Positions 43,648-53,896 of a stretch of DNA of 64,000 nucleotides are shown one piece after another (the stretch's first letter is position 1; every line of letters begins with the position of its first letter). The stretch spans positions 181,649-245,648 of the forward strand of contig NZ_ALAB01000039.1 of NCBI RefSeq assembly GCF_000280055.1, read 5' to 3'. Below the pieces are notes generated by a model. That model saw only the letters and a program-made list of their open reading frames with translations. It made no database searches and had not been told where the DNA came from. Both the position numbers and the translations under genes were made by a program. This stretch comes from Alishewanella aestuarii B11. GTDB taxonomy: Bacteria; Pseudomonadota; Gammaproteobacteria; Enterobacterales; Alteromonadaceae.

Positions 43648-44835
43648 GTGTTAACACTTGCCACCAAGCCAGCCCTTGCGCTGGCTTATTTTGCTTATTT
43701 CGGCGTCTTAGGCCTGTTTGTGCCTTATTTCGGGCTGTTTTTGGATGGCCGCGGCTTAAGCTCTGCGCAAATTGGCTTATTGCTGGCGCTGGTCACGGCG
43801 ACGCGGATCGTTGGCCCGGCGCTGTGGGGCACGCTGGCTGATAAAACCGCAAGGCCGCTGAGTATTATGCGTTTTGGCGCCATTATCGCGATCCTGGCCT
43901 GGTGCAGCAGCTTTGTTGATGCCGGCTTTTGGCCCTTGCTGGCCGGCTTTGCGCTGTTTAGTTTTTTCTGGACCGCCATCTTACCGCAGCTCGAAGTCTG
44001 TACCTTTCATGCGTTGAATGATGATGCCGGTGCTTACAGCCGCATCCGCACTTCCGGCAGTGTTGGTTATATCATTTTGGTGCTGCTCGGCGGTTATTTA
44101 TTTCAGCGTTTTGGCAGTGAGTTTATGCCGGCAACGGCGCTGCTGTTTTTAGGCTTACTGCTACTCAGCTTATTTAAACTGCCGCCGCTGCCTAAGTTGT
44201 CGGCCAGTCAGCAGGTGCACCTATCCTGGCGTCAGTTATTCAAAAGTAAGGTACTGTGGCTCTTTATGGGCGCGGCCTTAATGCTGCAAATGAGCTTTGC
44301 GCCTTACTATGGCTTTTTTACGTTGTATTGCCGCGATCTGGGTTATAGCGGCACTGTTACCGGCTTGTTGATTGGCGTGGCGGTGGCGGCGGAGATCGTC
44401 GCCTTTTATTTTGCCGGCCGCATTTTGGGCCGTTTCAGACTGGGGCATTTACTGGCCGCCTGTTATGGCTTAACCGCACTGCGCTGGTTAATCGTCGCTT
44501 ATCTTGGTGATCAGCCGCTGGTGCTGGCAGCCAGTATGCTGTTACATGCCGGTAGCTTTGCTATTGCCCACAGCGGCGCTATGCAGTTTATTCAGCAGTT
44601 TTTCCCGAAGGCGCAGCGCGGCCGCGGTCAGGCGTTTTATGCCGGTATTATTTATGGCGGTGGCGGGGCTATCGGCGCCTATATTGCCGGTATCAGCTGG
44701 CGCGATGGGGCTGGCGCCAGTGCCACCTTTACGTTGGCGGCACTGGCAGCAGCAATAGCGATGCTATTGGCGCTAAGTTTACCGCGCACTATGCCGCGAG
44801 CGGATGATAAAGCCGCAAACATCAACACGCCCTAG
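43648..44835 (+). CDS. MFS transporter (HcaT / 3-phenylpropionate-permease-like)
   Basis: This 395-residue major-facilitator protein has twelve predicted membrane segments. The N-terminal FGVLGLFVPYFGLFLDGRGLSSAQIG (parts quoted) and the LWGTLADKTARP loop match the MFS_1-like/HcaT group. The substrate cannot be read from sequence. The start is GTG at 43648. It follows aroC by 46 bp and may be co-transcribed. Its 3' end overlaps the convergent aldehyde dehydrogenase gene by 4 bp. Confidence 0.85.
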   Translation: MLTLATKPALALAYFAYFGVLGLFVPYFGLFLDGRGLSSAQIGLLLALVTATRIVGPALWGTLADKTARPLSIMRFGAIIAILAWCSSFVDAGFWPLLAGFALFSFFWTAILPQLEVCTFHALNDDAGAYSRIRTSGSVGYIILVLLGGYLFQRFGSEFMPATALLFLGLLLLSLFKLPPLPKLSASQQVHLSWRQLFKSKVLWLFMGAALMLQMSFAPYYGFFTLYCRDLGYSGTVTGLLIGVAVAAEIVAFYFAGRILGRFRLGHLLAACYGLTALRWLIVAYLGDQPLVLAASMLLHAGSFAIAHSGAMQFIQQFFPKAQRGRGQAFYAGIIYGGGGAIGAYIAGISWRDGAGASATFTLAALAAAIAMLLALSLPRTMPRADDKAANINTP

Positions 44836-46229
44836 CGCATTAACCACTTAAGCAGCGCTTTAAACAGCGGCCGGTTAAAGGGCGGGTAAATCAGGATACT
44901 GCTACTAAAGCGGCCTTTCTGGTGCACCGCCTTGGCGTGGGAAAAACGCCAAAAGCCTTCCGGGCCATGGTAGTTACCCAAACCTGATGGCCCGATGCCA
45001 CCAAAGGGTAAGTCCTCCTGTGCCACATGCAGCAGCGTATCGTTAATGCAAACGCCACCGGCATGGGTTTGGGTTAATACTCGCTGTTGCAACCGCTTAT
45101 CTTCACTAAATAAGTACAGCGCCAGCGGCCTGGGTCTGGATTTAATATAGTCAAGCGCCTGCTGCAGGTCGTCATAGCCAATAATCGGCAGCAGTGGGCC
45201 AAAAATTTCCTGCTGTAAAATCTGACACTCCTCGGGCACATCAACCAGCAAGGTTAGTGGTAGCCGGCGCTGTTGTTGTTGCAGCTCGCTGCCTATGACT
45301 GCACAGGGATAAGCGGTTGCGCCTTTAGAGAGCGCCTCGCTTAGCAGCTGCTGTAAGCGCTGATAATGCTGCGTATTGATCACTGTGCTGTAATCGGGGT
45401 TAGCCGCAAAATCAGGATGGAGTTTAGCAAAATCGGCTTGCAGCTGGCTAATCAGCGCTGGGATCCGGGCTTTTGGCACTAACACATAATCCGGTGCGAC
45501 ACAGGTTTGGCCGGCATTGGCGGTTTTGCCAAACAGCAAGCGTCGGCTAAAATGCACTAAGTCGGTATCTGCTGTCAGCAGTGCCGGGCTTTTACCGCCC
45601 AGCTCAAGCGTCACTGGCGTTAGATTGGCCGCCGCAGCCTGCATTACTTTGCGCCCGACGCTGGTAGAGCCGGTAAACAGCAGATGATCAAAGGGTAGGG
45701 CGGCAAAAGCGGCGGCAACCCCTGCGTCGCCCTGAACCACACTAACACAATCAGTTAAGCCCTCTGCCAGCATTTCAGCCAGCACCGCATTGGTTGCCGG
45801 AGTAAACTCCGACAGCTTTAACATCACCTGATTACCGGCTGAGAGTGCCGCCATAAGCGGGCTAAGTGCCAGAAAAATCGGATAATTCCACGGCACAATA
45901 ATACCAACCACACCTAACGGCTGCGCCAGTACAAAGTTTTTTGCCGGCGCAAAGGTATAGTGCACGGCACGGCGCTGCGGTTTTAGCCAGCCTTTAAGCT
46001 GTGATAGCTGATATTTGATACCCTGCAAACTGGGCGCAATTTCCAGCAGCTGCGTTTCAACCCTGCTGCGCTGGCCAAAATCGCTGGCCACGGCTTGTTG
46101 CAACGCGGGGTTGTATTGTTGCAGCAATTCGGCCAAACGCTGCAAGCGTTGCTTGCGTGTAGCAAGTGACGGATAGGGTTCGGCGTTAAACTGCTGTTGA
46201 TGCTGTCGAAACAGGCTTTCTATGCTCAT
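44832..46229 (-). CDS. Coniferyl-aldehyde-dehydrogenase-like NAD(P)+ aldehyde dehydrogenase
   Basis: This 465-residue ALDH has the Glu in LELGGKSPAL (about 210-219) and the nucleophile Cys in NAGQTCVAPDYV (about 238-249). The N-terminus is short and the tail hydrophobic (RPLFKALLKWLMR), as in the class-3/coniferyl aldehyde dehydrogenase branch. Membrane association through that tail is possible. The physiological aldehyde is unknown. Confidence 0.88.
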   Translation of the reverse strand: MSIESLFRQHQQQFNAEPYPSLATRKQRLQRLAELLQQYNPALQQAVASDFGQRSRVETQLLEIAPSLQGIKYQLSQLKGWLKPQRRAVHYTFAPAKNFVLAQPLGVVGIIVPWNYPIFLALSPLMAALSAGNQVMLKLSEFTPATNAVLAEMLAEGLTDCVSVVQGDAGVAAAFAALPFDHLLFTGSTSVGRKVMQAAAANLTPVTLELGGKSPALLTADTDLVHFSRRLLFGKTANAGQTCVAPDYVLVPKARIPALISQLQADFAKLHPDFAANPDYSTVINTQHYQRLQQLLSEALSKGATAYPCAVIGSELQQQQRRLPLTLLVDVPEECQILQQEIFGPLLPIIGYDDLQQALDYIKSRPRPLALYLFSEDKRLQQRVLTQTHAGGVCINDTLLHVAQEDLPFGGIGPSGLGNYHGPEGFWRFSHAKAVHQKGRFSSSILIYPPFNRPLFKALLKWLMR

Positions 46230-46388
46230 CAGAACTCACTACTGCTTAGAACACGCTGGGTTATGCTGTTACTCTAAAGTAGTCCAACCAGTGGAGCAAG
46301 CGTTGTCGAGCAGCGCAGCGCTGGGCAAGCTGCGGTCAAGTCGCTACAATGCGCAGCAATTTCTACAGCTGTCACACAGGTGAGGTCG

Positions 46389-47519
46389 ATGACAACGCAG
46401 TTTCGCTTGGGTTTGATTGTTAATCCGTTGGCTGGTTTAGGCGGCAGTGTCGGTTTAAAGGGCAGTGATGGCATGGCTGAACAGGCGCTGGCACTCGGTG
46501 CGGTGCCGATGGCGCAACAGCGTGCCAGACAAAGCCTGGAGCAACTGCTGCCGCTGCGTGACAAGTTACAAATCTTTACGGTCGCTGGCGATATGGGGCA
46601 GCAGCTTTGTGAAGAGTTGGGTTTTGATTACCAGCTTTGCTATACCCCAGCGGATTCACTTACTACCGCGGCCGATACCGAGCAAGCCGCTGCCGTGATT
46701 GCCGAATCCGGAGTTGATTTACTGCTGTTTGCCGGTGGTGATGGTACAGCGCGCAATGTCTGTAGCGTCGTCGGCGCTAAAACCACCGTCTTGGGTATCC
46801 CTGCCGGTTGTAAGATCCATTCCGGCGTTTATGCGATTTCGCCACTGGCCGCCGGTAAGCTGCTGGCAAAACTGGTCGCCGGTGAGCTGGTCAGTCAGCA
46901 GGAAGCCGCAGTGATGGATATCGATGAAGGTGCTTTCCGTGAAGGGGTCGTCAAAGCCCGCCGCTATGGCGAGATGCGCATTCCGGCCGAGCTGCGTTAT
47001 GTACAAAGCGTAAAAATGGCCGGCAAGGAATCAGAAGAGCTGGTACTGGATGATTTAGCGGCCTATGTCGCTGGTTTAATGGAACCGGATGTGCGTTATG
47101 TGATGGGCTCTGGCTCGACTGTTGCCGCGGTGATGGCGGAACTGGGGCTGGACAATACCCTGCTTGGTGTGGATGTGGTCGAAAATGGTCAGTTGCTGGC
47201 CAAAGACGTCACCGCAGCGCAGTTGCTTGAATTGGTTCAGAATACCCCCAGCAAATTGATTATTACCTTGATTGGCGGTCAGGGCCATGTGTTTGGCCGC
47301 GGTAATCAACAACTCTCCCCGGCCGTGATCCGCGCCATTGGCCGCGACAACATTCTGCTGCTGGCGACCAAGAGCAAGTTGCAGCAACTGAATGGCCGGC
47401 CATTACTGGCCGATACCGGTGATATAGTCTTAGACCGCGAGTTACAGGGTTTAATACCGGTGCTGACCGGTTACAACGATTATGTGATTTACCGCTTAGG
47501 TTATGAGGACGAAGCATAA
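46389..47519 (+). CDS. ATP-NAD kinase-family protein
   Basis: This 376-residue protein has the NAD-kinase-like core: an N-terminal GLIVNPLAGLGGSVGLKG motif (about 8-25), the signature FAGGDGTARNV (about 114-124) and a C-terminal VLTGYNDYVIYRLGY. It is clearly longer than canonical NadK, which is about 290-300 residues, and belongs to a separate NAD_kinase-like branch whose activity is not certain. ATG 46389 follows AGGTGAGG; an in-frame GTG at 46380 is possible. Its TAA overlaps the yfcL ATG, so the two are coupled. Confidence 0.82.
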   Translation: MTTQFRLGLIVNPLAGLGGSVGLKGSDGMAEQALALGAVPMAQQRARQSLEQLLPLRDKLQIFTVAGDMGQQLCEELGFDYQLCYTPADSLTTAADTEQAAAVIAESGVDLLLFAGGDGTARNVCSVVGAKTTVLGIPAGCKIHSGVYAISPLAAGKLLAKLVAGELVSQQEAAVMDIDEGAFREGVVKARRYGEMRIPAELRYVQSVKMAGKESEELVLDDLAAYVAGLMEPDVRYVMGSGSTVAAVMAELGLDNTLLGVDVVENGQLLAKDVTAAQLLELVQNTPSKLIITLIGGQGHVFGRGNQQLSPAVIRAIGRDNILLLATKSKLQQLNGRPLLADTGDIVLDRELQGLIPVLTGYNDYVIYRLGYEDEA

Positions 47520-47818
47520 TGCAAGATAGCAATACCGAACACTGCAATACCGAACACTTTATTGCCCGGGCGGCGGAATTTTTTGACCAGTTAGTGCCGG
47601 TTGCCACGGACGATGAGCTATTTGCCGCCGGCTATTTACGTGGTCATGTTGATTTAGCCGTCGGAACCCTGCAACTGACCGAACAACCTTTTAGCCTGGC
47701 CAGCTTGCTGCAACAGGTTAACGATAGCCTGGAGCAGGCGATTGCCCAGGGCGAGCTAAATGCAACAGACGAATTGCTGGTGCAGGATATCTGGCAACGT
47801 TTACAACAGGCTGCCTGA
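47519..47818 (+). CDS. yfcL: YfcL family protein
   Basis: This 99-residue cytoplasmic protein carries DDELFAAGYLRGHVDLAVG (about 34-52), almost as in E. coli YfcL, and a helical C-terminus. Its function is unknown. It is translationally coupled to the NAD-kinase-like gene (TAATG). Confidence 0.88.
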   Translation: MQDSNTEHCNTEHFIARAAEFFDQLVPVATDDELFAAGYLRGHVDLAVGTLQLTEQPFSLASLLQQVNDSLEQAIAQGELNATDELLVQDIWQRLQQAA

Positions 47819-47922
47819 GTCAAGGCAGCCTGAACAAGACTTTTGGCGGTAATTGACGTAAGATACTGCCATCTTTTAACAGTGGTGCAGCCCGGCTGCA
47901 CCCGTCAATACAAGTGAAATCC

Positions 47923-48537
47923 ATGTCAAAATTTACTACGTTAGAGCAGCACGCCAGCTACGGTATCGGTTTACAAATGGGTCAGCAACTGGCTGATCGT
48001 CCGTTCGACGGTTTAGATATTACTGCTGTCGCCGCCGGCTTAGCTGCTGCTTACAACGAGCAGGCGCCGGAAGTCAGCGATGAGCAGATCCGTGCGGCTT
48101 TTACCGTTATTAGCCAGCGCATGCAGGCCGAAGAACAGGAAAAAGCCCAGGCCTTAGCAGAAGCCGGTGAAATGTTCCTGGCGGAAAATGCCAAGCGTCC
48201 GGAAGTAACCGTTACTGCTTCTGGCTTACAGTATGAAGTTCTGGTAGCCGCCGAAGGCGATAAGCCCACCGCAGCCTCGACCGTGCGTACCCACTATCAC
48301 GGTACTCTGATTGATGGCACTGTATTTGATAGCTCTTATCAGCGCGGTGAACCGGCAGAATTCCCGGTATCTGGCGTTATCGCTGGCTGGACTGAAGCGC
48401 TGCAACTGATGGCGGTCGGTTCAAAGCTACGCTTATATATCCCGCATAACCTGGCCTATGGTGAGCGCGGCGCCGGTAATGCTATTGCACCGTTCAGCAC
48501 TTTAGTGTTCGATGTGGAATTGCTGGCGATCCTGTAA
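47923..48537 (+). CDS. fklB: FKBP-type peptidyl-prolyl isomerase FklB (FKBP22)
   Basis: This 204-residue PPIase has an N-terminal dimerisation helix domain (YGIGLQMGQQLA, about 13-24; RMQAEEQEKAQALAEAGEMFLAEN region) and a C-terminal FKBP domain (VRTHYHGTLIDGTVFDSSY; VIAGWTEALQLM; IPHNLAYGERG). It has no signal peptide, so it is the cytoplasmic FklB type. ATG 47923 is used; an in-frame GTG at 47914 is possible. Confidence 0.92.
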   Translation: MSKFTTLEQHASYGIGLQMGQQLADRPFDGLDITAVAAGLAAAYNEQAPEVSDEQIRAAFTVISQRMQAEEQEKAQALAEAGEMFLAENAKRPEVTVTASGLQYEVLVAAEGDKPTAASTVRTHYHGTLIDGTVFDSSYQRGEPAEFPVSGVIAGWTEALQLMAVGSKLRLYIPHNLAYGERGAGNAIAPFSTLVFDVELLAIL

Positions 48538-48560
48538 AGGCTGTTGTTCGAGCTCATTAC

Positions 48561-48587
48561 AATAAAGCCGGCGTTGCCGGCTTTATT
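48561..48587. terminator. Terminator after fklB
   Basis: The perfect 12-bp stem AATAAAGCCGGC/GCCGGCTTTATT has a 3-nt loop. Confidence 0.92.
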
Positions 48588-48719
48588 GCTTAAGAAGGTG
48601 AGCGCCGGTTAAAATTTATGCAATTAAGCGTCTAAGCTACCAATTCTTCTGCAGTTTTCTGTACAGGCGTTATACTTTCAGCTGAATTGTGTTGTCCTCC
48701 CCCGAACTGAGAGTAGCTT

Positions 48720-50414
48720 ATGGCAAATTTGACCATCCAAACCCGTATCCTCCTGCTGGCGTTATTACCCAGCACCTTACTGGCAGTAGTGCTGGTAACC
48801 TTTAGCTTAATGCAGGCACGCAGCCTCGGCCAGCAGGGTGTGGATGGCTTTGCTGAGGTGTATAGCCAAAGCCAGCAGGCAGTAATTAAAAACTATATGG
48901 AGCTGGGTAAGACTGCCATCGCTCATCTTTATAATGCGCCGGATGCAGCGACCAATCCGGCCATTCGGGAACAAGCCATTAATATTTTGCGCCAACTGCG
49001 TTTTGATGACAGTGGCAGCATGGGCTACTTCTTTATCTATGATCAGCAGGGCGTTAATGTGATGCACGCCGCCAACCCTGCCTTGCAGGGCCGTAATTTG
49101 ATGGATCTTAAAGATCCTAATGGCGTTGAAGTCATTCGGGGCCTGTGGAATGCCGCCCGCAGTGGCAAAGGTTACTTGTATTATCACTGGAATAATCCGG
49201 AAACCAATACCACGGATCCAAAACTGGGTTATGCCGAAGAGCTAACCAAATGGGGTTTAATGTTAGGCACCGGCTTTTGGATCGACAGCCTGGATAAACA
49301 GGTTGCGGTGATGCAGCAACGGGTAGACGACTCGCTGGCAACCAGCCTCTGGAGTTCGATAGTCACCGCAGCTATTGCGTTAATTGTGATTACCTTGCTG
49401 GCACTGGTGGTGGTACGCAGTATTATTACACCACTGAAATCGGCGGTGAGCGCCATGACCGATATTGCTCAGGGTGGCGGCGATTTACGGCATCGCTTAA
49501 CGGCTGAGGGTAATGATGAATTAGCGCAACTGGCACAGGCTTTTAACCGCTTTGCCAGTCAGGTCCGGGATTTGGTGGCACAGGTTGCCGGTTCGACCAA
49601 AACGCTGAATCACAGCGCTAATGAGCTAAATGGCATTATGCGCCAGGCCGGGCAGGGCGTGGCACGCCAACAATCTGAGAGTGATCAGGTGGCCACGGCA
49701 ATGAACGAAATGGCGGCTTCGGCACAGGAAGTGGCAGATAGCGCGATGCGGGCGTCTGAAGCCGCGGCTAATGCCGAAGATCTGGTCAGTAACTCCAAGC
49801 AAACGCTACTGCAAACAGTGCGGGTGATTGATGGCCTGGCGGAGCAGGTTAGTCACGGTGTCTCGGTTATTGGCGATTTAAGCAAAGAATCCGACAGTAT
49901 TGGCGGAGTACTGGATGTGATCCGCAGCATTGCTGAGCAAACCAACCTGCTGGCACTGAATGCGGCTATTGAAGCGGCGCGCGCCGGCGAAGCGGGTCGT
50001 GGTTTTGCGGTGGTTGCAGATGAAGTGCGTACTCTGGCCAGCCGCACCCAACAAAGTACCCAGGAAATTCAGCAGATGATCCAGCGGCTGCAAGCCGGTA
50101 TTAAGGGCGCCATTGATCTGATCAGCCGGTTAAAACAAAGCAGCCAAAGTAGTGTTGACGAGATCCGGCAGGTCGAACTGGCGCTGAATCAAATCAGTAG
50201 TGCAGTTAATACTATTAATAATATGAATGCGCAGATCGCCACAGCCGCCGAAGAACAAACCCATGTTTCCGGCGCCATTAATGAGAACGTACATCAAATT
50301 GTGGCGGTAACCGAAGAAACGGCTGAAGGGACGCGGCGCGCTTCCAGCACCAGTGAGCGCTTAAACGCCCTGGCTTCAGAATTGGATGTATTAGTAGGTA
50401 ATTATAAGGTTTGA
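48720..50414 (+). CDS. Methyl-accepting chemotaxis protein with sCache-type sensor
   Basis: This 564-residue chemoreceptor has TM1 at about 10-31 and a periplasmic single-Cache domain (about 40-205; [32 protein letters not shown]). TM2 lies at about 213-235, HAMP to about 290 and a cytoplasmic signalling hairpin with the conserved tip [21 protein letters not shown] (parts quoted) near 402-422. Small-Cache receptors often bind short carboxylic acids; the ligand is not known here. It is a single gene between two terminators. Confidence 0.92.
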   Translation: MANLTIQTRILLLALLPSTLLAVVLVTFSLMQARSLGQQGVDGFAEVYSQSQQAVIKNYMELGKTAIAHLYNAPDAATNPAIREQAINILRQLRFDDSGSMGYFFIYDQQGVNVMHAANPALQGRNLMDLKDPNGVEVIRGLWNAARSGKGYLYYHWNNPETNTTDPKLGYAEELTKWGLMLGTGFWIDSLDKQVAVMQQRVDDSLATSLWSSIVTAAIALIVITLLALVVVRSIITPLKSAVSAMTDIAQGGGDLRHRLTAEGNDELAQLAQAFNRFASQVRDLVAQVAGSTKTLNHSANELNGIMRQAGQGVARQQSESDQVATAMNEMAASAQEVADSAMRASEAAANAEDLVSNSKQTLLQTVRVIDGLAEQVSHGVSVIGDLSKESDSIGGVLDVIRSIAEQTNLLALNAAIEAARAGEAGRGFAVVADEVRTLASRTQQSTQEIQQMIQRLQAGIKGAIDLISRLKQSSQSSVDEIRQVELALNQISSAVNTINNMNAQIATAAEEQTHVSGAINENVHQIVAVTEETAEGTRRASSTSERLNALASELDVLVGNYKV

Positions 50415-50469
50415 GCCCTTCGGTCACGATAATTTGAATACTAGATTAGTTTACGCCTTATAGTATGAG

Positions 50470-50505
50470 AAAATGCCAATCAGTTAGTCTGGTTGGCATT
50501 TTTAT
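50470..50505 (+). terminator. Terminator after the MCP gene
   Basis: The stem AAAATGCCAATCAG/CTGGTTGGCATTTT (one G-U pair) has a 5-nt loop and a T tract. Confidence 0.88.
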
Positions 50506-50541
50506 TATAAGTTACGCGCCACCAGGCCCTGGTCTGATACT

Positions 50542-50569
50542 AAAAAAAAGCCCCCGCCGGAGCGGGGAC
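50542..50569 (-). terminator. Terminator of the subtilase gene
   Basis: The stem CCCCGC/GCGGGG (50552-50557 with 50562-50567) has a 4-nt loop. On the minus strand it is followed by eight T residues. Confidence 0.88.
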
Positions 50570-50601
50570 TTAGATTGTTTTAACCACGCTTTTACTTGTG
50601 C

Positions 50602-53600
50602 TTAGTTAGCGCGGATCTCTAACAAGGTTGACCCACGCTCAGTGCCATTGGCATCCCTGAACGACATCACGCCCATGTAAGGCAGCGTTGAGCGCTGCAA
50701 GGTACGGGTATTCAGTGTTATGTTGTTATAACGACCGTTTACCGCGCGGGTCGGGGCCAGGATCTGTGACGTTACATTATCATTTTGGTCAACTATCCAC
50801 ATTGGGATGGTGTAGGTAACCTGGCTTGCACCCTTCAAATCCCGCGGGTGAACCCAAACGATATAGAAGTTACGGGCTGCAACATCTGCTGCCGGAGCTG
50901 GATCACGTAATACAATATCTTCAAAGCCACTGTCACTGGTAGACGATGCTACAAATGCACAGCTATTATTGATACAGCGATATACATACAGGTCCAGAAT
51001 CGCACCTGGTACATCTGCCAGGCCTTCGTTTAACATAAAGCGAGCCACCCGAGTACCTGCCGGAATTAACACAGTATGGGTGCCAAGGCTTGGATCGTTA
51101 AACTGGAAGGTGCGATCCGGATCTTGTGGGATGGTGCGCGTACCACCAAACGGAGCTGCAAGACCAACCTTGGTTGTTGAGGTATTACCGGTGTAGTTAA
51201 ACAGCACAGGGAAGGTTACCCGACCAGAACTGGCCGCAACCTGAGCTGAAATCACTGCAGGTGCCTCCAATAATGGTGGCTCAATGGCGCGGATAGCGAT
51301 TGGGCTACGTACTTCATAGGTACCGTTACTTAAGGTCAGAGCACCGAAACGCCAGCTGTTATAAACTGTGGTAGCCGTTGTGCGGAAACGTACTGCATAA
51401 CGTGCGATACCGTTGGCAGGCACGCTCAGTGAGTTACTCTCAATCCACTGACCATTTGCTAATACCAGAGGTGTGGCAGTAATTCCTGCCGGCGCGTTAA
51501 CACTAATATTGTAAACAGAGGCAACACCCGATACGTCTTTTACCTCTCTATACACTACCCGATTGCGATCTAACTGACCAATGCCAATAGAGGGCAGGTT
51601 CAACTGGCTTGCTTCGAAGCTATAACCGGCGTTAGCGTAGGTATCACAGCTAAAGCCAGTGGCATTCTGCACGAAGGCTCTGGCGTTCAGGCCGCACAGG
51701 AAAGCGTAGTAATGCGCTGCGCTAACATCATAGACCAGACCTGGATTGGCAGCACTGGCTGGTACCGCGTGCCCTGCACCAAAGTCGAAAGGATCAGCTG
51801 CAGTTACACCATTTTCCTTAGTTACATTTTGCCGTGCAGTAGTCATTAAGGCTGATTTAATCATCGCCGGAGACCATTCAGGATTTGCGCCACGAAGTAA
51901 AGCCGCCATACCAGCAATATGCGGGCTGGACATCGAAGTTCCTTGCAGATAGACAAAGGGAACATTCGGGCGAGTTAACAACGGGCCCTCAGAGGCGGCT
52001 GCCAGAATGCGAACGCCAGGAGCAGTAATATCGGGTTTGATAATATCTGCTGAAGCCAGGTTAGCACCACGCGAAGAGAAGGAGGCCATAATGTTACCAA
52101 CTTCAGTACGCTGTTGCAGGGCTCCCGGAGCCAGGCGAGCGCTAACGGTTTCGCCGCTGTTGATAGCACTCAGAATCGTCTGGCCATTCGCCAAAGAGAT
52201 CATCACGCCTGGAATATTAAAACGACCCGTGCCGCCCATGACAATAGGAGCGGTACCGTCACTATTGATCACGATAGCACCAACTGCGCCTGCAGCTTGA
52301 GCTGCGGCTAGTTTAATATCAAAGCCGCAGGTACCACGCTGCATAACAACCAATTTACCGGCCAGAGCTGCGCTATTAGTCAGTGCAGTACAGGCTAAAA
52401 TTGGATTGGCAACAGCTAAATCAGCCTGAACCGGGCTAATTGTCGATAGTGGCACTGTGGTCGAAGCTTCAACTGCCTGGTAATTGCCAGCTGCTGCTCC
52501 GCTTAATACCGAAAAATTCGTTGAGCCAGCGACAAAAGAAGTACCGTCATAAGTTGAAGCGGCAACGCTCATTACCCATGGGGCAGGTGTACCCACGGTG
52601 CCAGCGCCCGGACCACTATTACCGGCTGACACAGAGACAAAAACACCGGCTTGAGTTGCGCGAAGTTTTGCGGCTGCTGCTATCGTAGTCAGGCTTGTTG
52701 TACTGCCACTGATTGAGTAGTTGATAACATCGACACCATCCGCTACTGCGGCATCAATCGCAGCCATGGTATCACCGCCAAAGCAACCCCGCTCAGCAAC
52801 GCCACTCGGACTGGTGTAACTGCTATTCCAGCAAGCTTTGTAGGCGGCGATACGTGCACGCGGAGCGATACCCGTTACAAAGCCAGCAGGCTGGCCGTCA
52901 ATAATAGCTTGCACCCGCTCGTTACCCGCCGCTGTGGCAGCAACGTGAGTACCGTGGTTATCTGCATCCCGGGGTGAGCGATATTCACCTGGCTGTAAAT
53001 TATAAACAGAGGTAAAGGCTTGGTTGAAAAAGCGCGCGCCAATTAATTTATTATTACAGCTAAAGGTTGCATCCTGACCTGAATCACAAGTACCGGTGAA
53101 TTTTTCCAGCAATGAATAAGTACCGTCATCAGCAAAGCTTGGATTCTCAGGCCAAATACCGGAATCGATAATACCAATAACGACGTCTTCGCCTTTCACT
53201 CCAAGGGTATGCTGACCATTTGCACCGTTTAAACCAAGGAATTCAGGTGTGTTTGCGGTATCCAGTTGCATTGGTTCATCCAGCCAGATTCCAATAACAT
53301 CAGGATGTTGTTGTAAGCGCTGAGCCTCGTCAGCAGTTAACACTGCAGAAAACCCGTTAAAGGTGTGTGTGAAAGAATGCAGGATATTGCTGATGCCTTG
53401 TTGTTCAGCCAACTGCTGATGGAACTGTCTTACCCGTTCATTATAGGCCTGCATAGCGGGTGATTGGGCATTGTACATATTGCCCGCCGCCAGTTGGTTG
53501 TTAGGTGCCAGCTCGCCTAAATTTACCGCTTGCTCAACGCCAGTCAGACCTTTAACCTGAATAATATAGGGAGCCTTGGTTGCTGAAAGCTCAGACAATT

Positions 53601-53739
53601 GAAGTTCGCTGGTATCAACGCTGATCTCAAACGGGTTGGCAGCAAGGTTAGGGTTGGCAACAACGCTGCCGATTGAGCAGGTTGCTATCACAGACAAGCT
53701 CAATAGCTTGATTTTAGTATTAAGTTTTTTTGTTAGCAT
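50602..53739 (-). CDS. Large secreted subtilisin-like serine protease (S8A, plant-cucumisin type)
   Basis: This 1045-residue exported protease has a signal peptide (about 1-28) and an I9 propeptide inhibitor domain (about 55-158). The peptidase S8 domain has Asp192 (IGIIDSGIWPENPSF), His262 (NHGTHVAATAAG) and Ser602 (QGTSMSSPHIAG). A protease-associated domain is inserted at about 435-540. Fn3-like regions follow (about 690-1045). The GIWPE motif and PA insertion match plant cucumisin-type subtilases, a group also found in marine gammaproteobacteria. No PEP-CTERM tail or type IX/Por tail is seen. It follows the small PEP-CTERM gene on the same strand by 157 bp. Confidence 0.92.
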   Translation of the reverse strand: MLTKKLNTKIKLLSLSVIATCSIGSVVANPNLAANPFEISVDTSELQLSELSATKAPYIIQVKGLTGVEQAVNLGELAPNNQLAAGNMYNAQSPAMQAYNERVRQFHQQLAEQQGISNILHSFTHTFNGFSAVLTADEAQRLQQHPDVIGIWLDEPMQLDTANTPEFLGLNGANGQHTLGVKGEDVVIGIIDSGIWPENPSFADDGTYSLLEKFTGTCDSGQDATFSCNNKLIGARFFNQAFTSVYNLQPGEYRSPRDADNHGTHVAATAAGNERVQAIIDGQPAGFVTGIAPRARIAAYKACWNSSYTSPSGVAERGCFGGDTMAAIDAAVADGVDVINYSISGSTTSLTTIAAAAKLRATQAGVFVSVSAGNSGPGAGTVGTPAPWVMSVAASTYDGTSFVAGSTNFSVLSGAAAGNYQAVEASTTVPLSTISPVQADLAVANPILACTALTNSAALAGKLVVMQRGTCGFDIKLAAAQAAGAVGAIVINSDGTAPIVMGGTGRFNIPGVMISLANGQTILSAINSGETVSARLAPGALQQRTEVGNIMASFSSRGANLASADIIKPDITAPGVRILAAASEGPLLTRPNVPFVYLQGTSMSSPHIAGMAALLRGANPEWSPAMIKSALMTTARQNVTKENGVTAADPFDFGAGHAVPASAANPGLVYDVSAAHYYAFLCGLNARAFVQNATGFSCDTYANAGYSFEASQLNLPSIGIGQLDRNRVVYREVKDVSGVASVYNISVNAPAGITATPLVLANGQWIESNSLSVPANGIARYAVRFRTTATTVYNSWRFGALTLSNGTYEVRSPIAIRAIEPPLLEAPAVISAQVAASSGRVTFPVLFNYTGNTSTTKVGLAAPFGGTRTIPQDPDRTFQFNDPSLGTHTVLIPAGTRVARFMLNEGLADVPGAILDLYVYRCINNSCAFVASSTSDSGFEDIVLRDPAPAADVAARNFYIVWVHPRDLKGASQVTYTIPMWIVDQNDNVTSQILAPTRAVNGRYNNITLNTRTLQRSTLPYMGVMSFRDANGTERGSTLLEIRAN

Positions 53740-53896
53740 TATTTTTATTTCTCATTATTAAGATCGTACTTAGCTTTAGCACCAACTTGAATAACTATGC
53801 TAAAAAAACACCTTTATAGTTAACTGTAAAGAAAACTGACAGCTATATGATGTTTTTCGGCAAGTGTTTAAATTGGTGTAATAAAAGCTGACAGTA

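Noticed and set aside
48648..48676. Promoter for the MCP gene (TTCTGC-N17-TTATAC)
   Set aside because: The -35 match is poor and there is no independent support.
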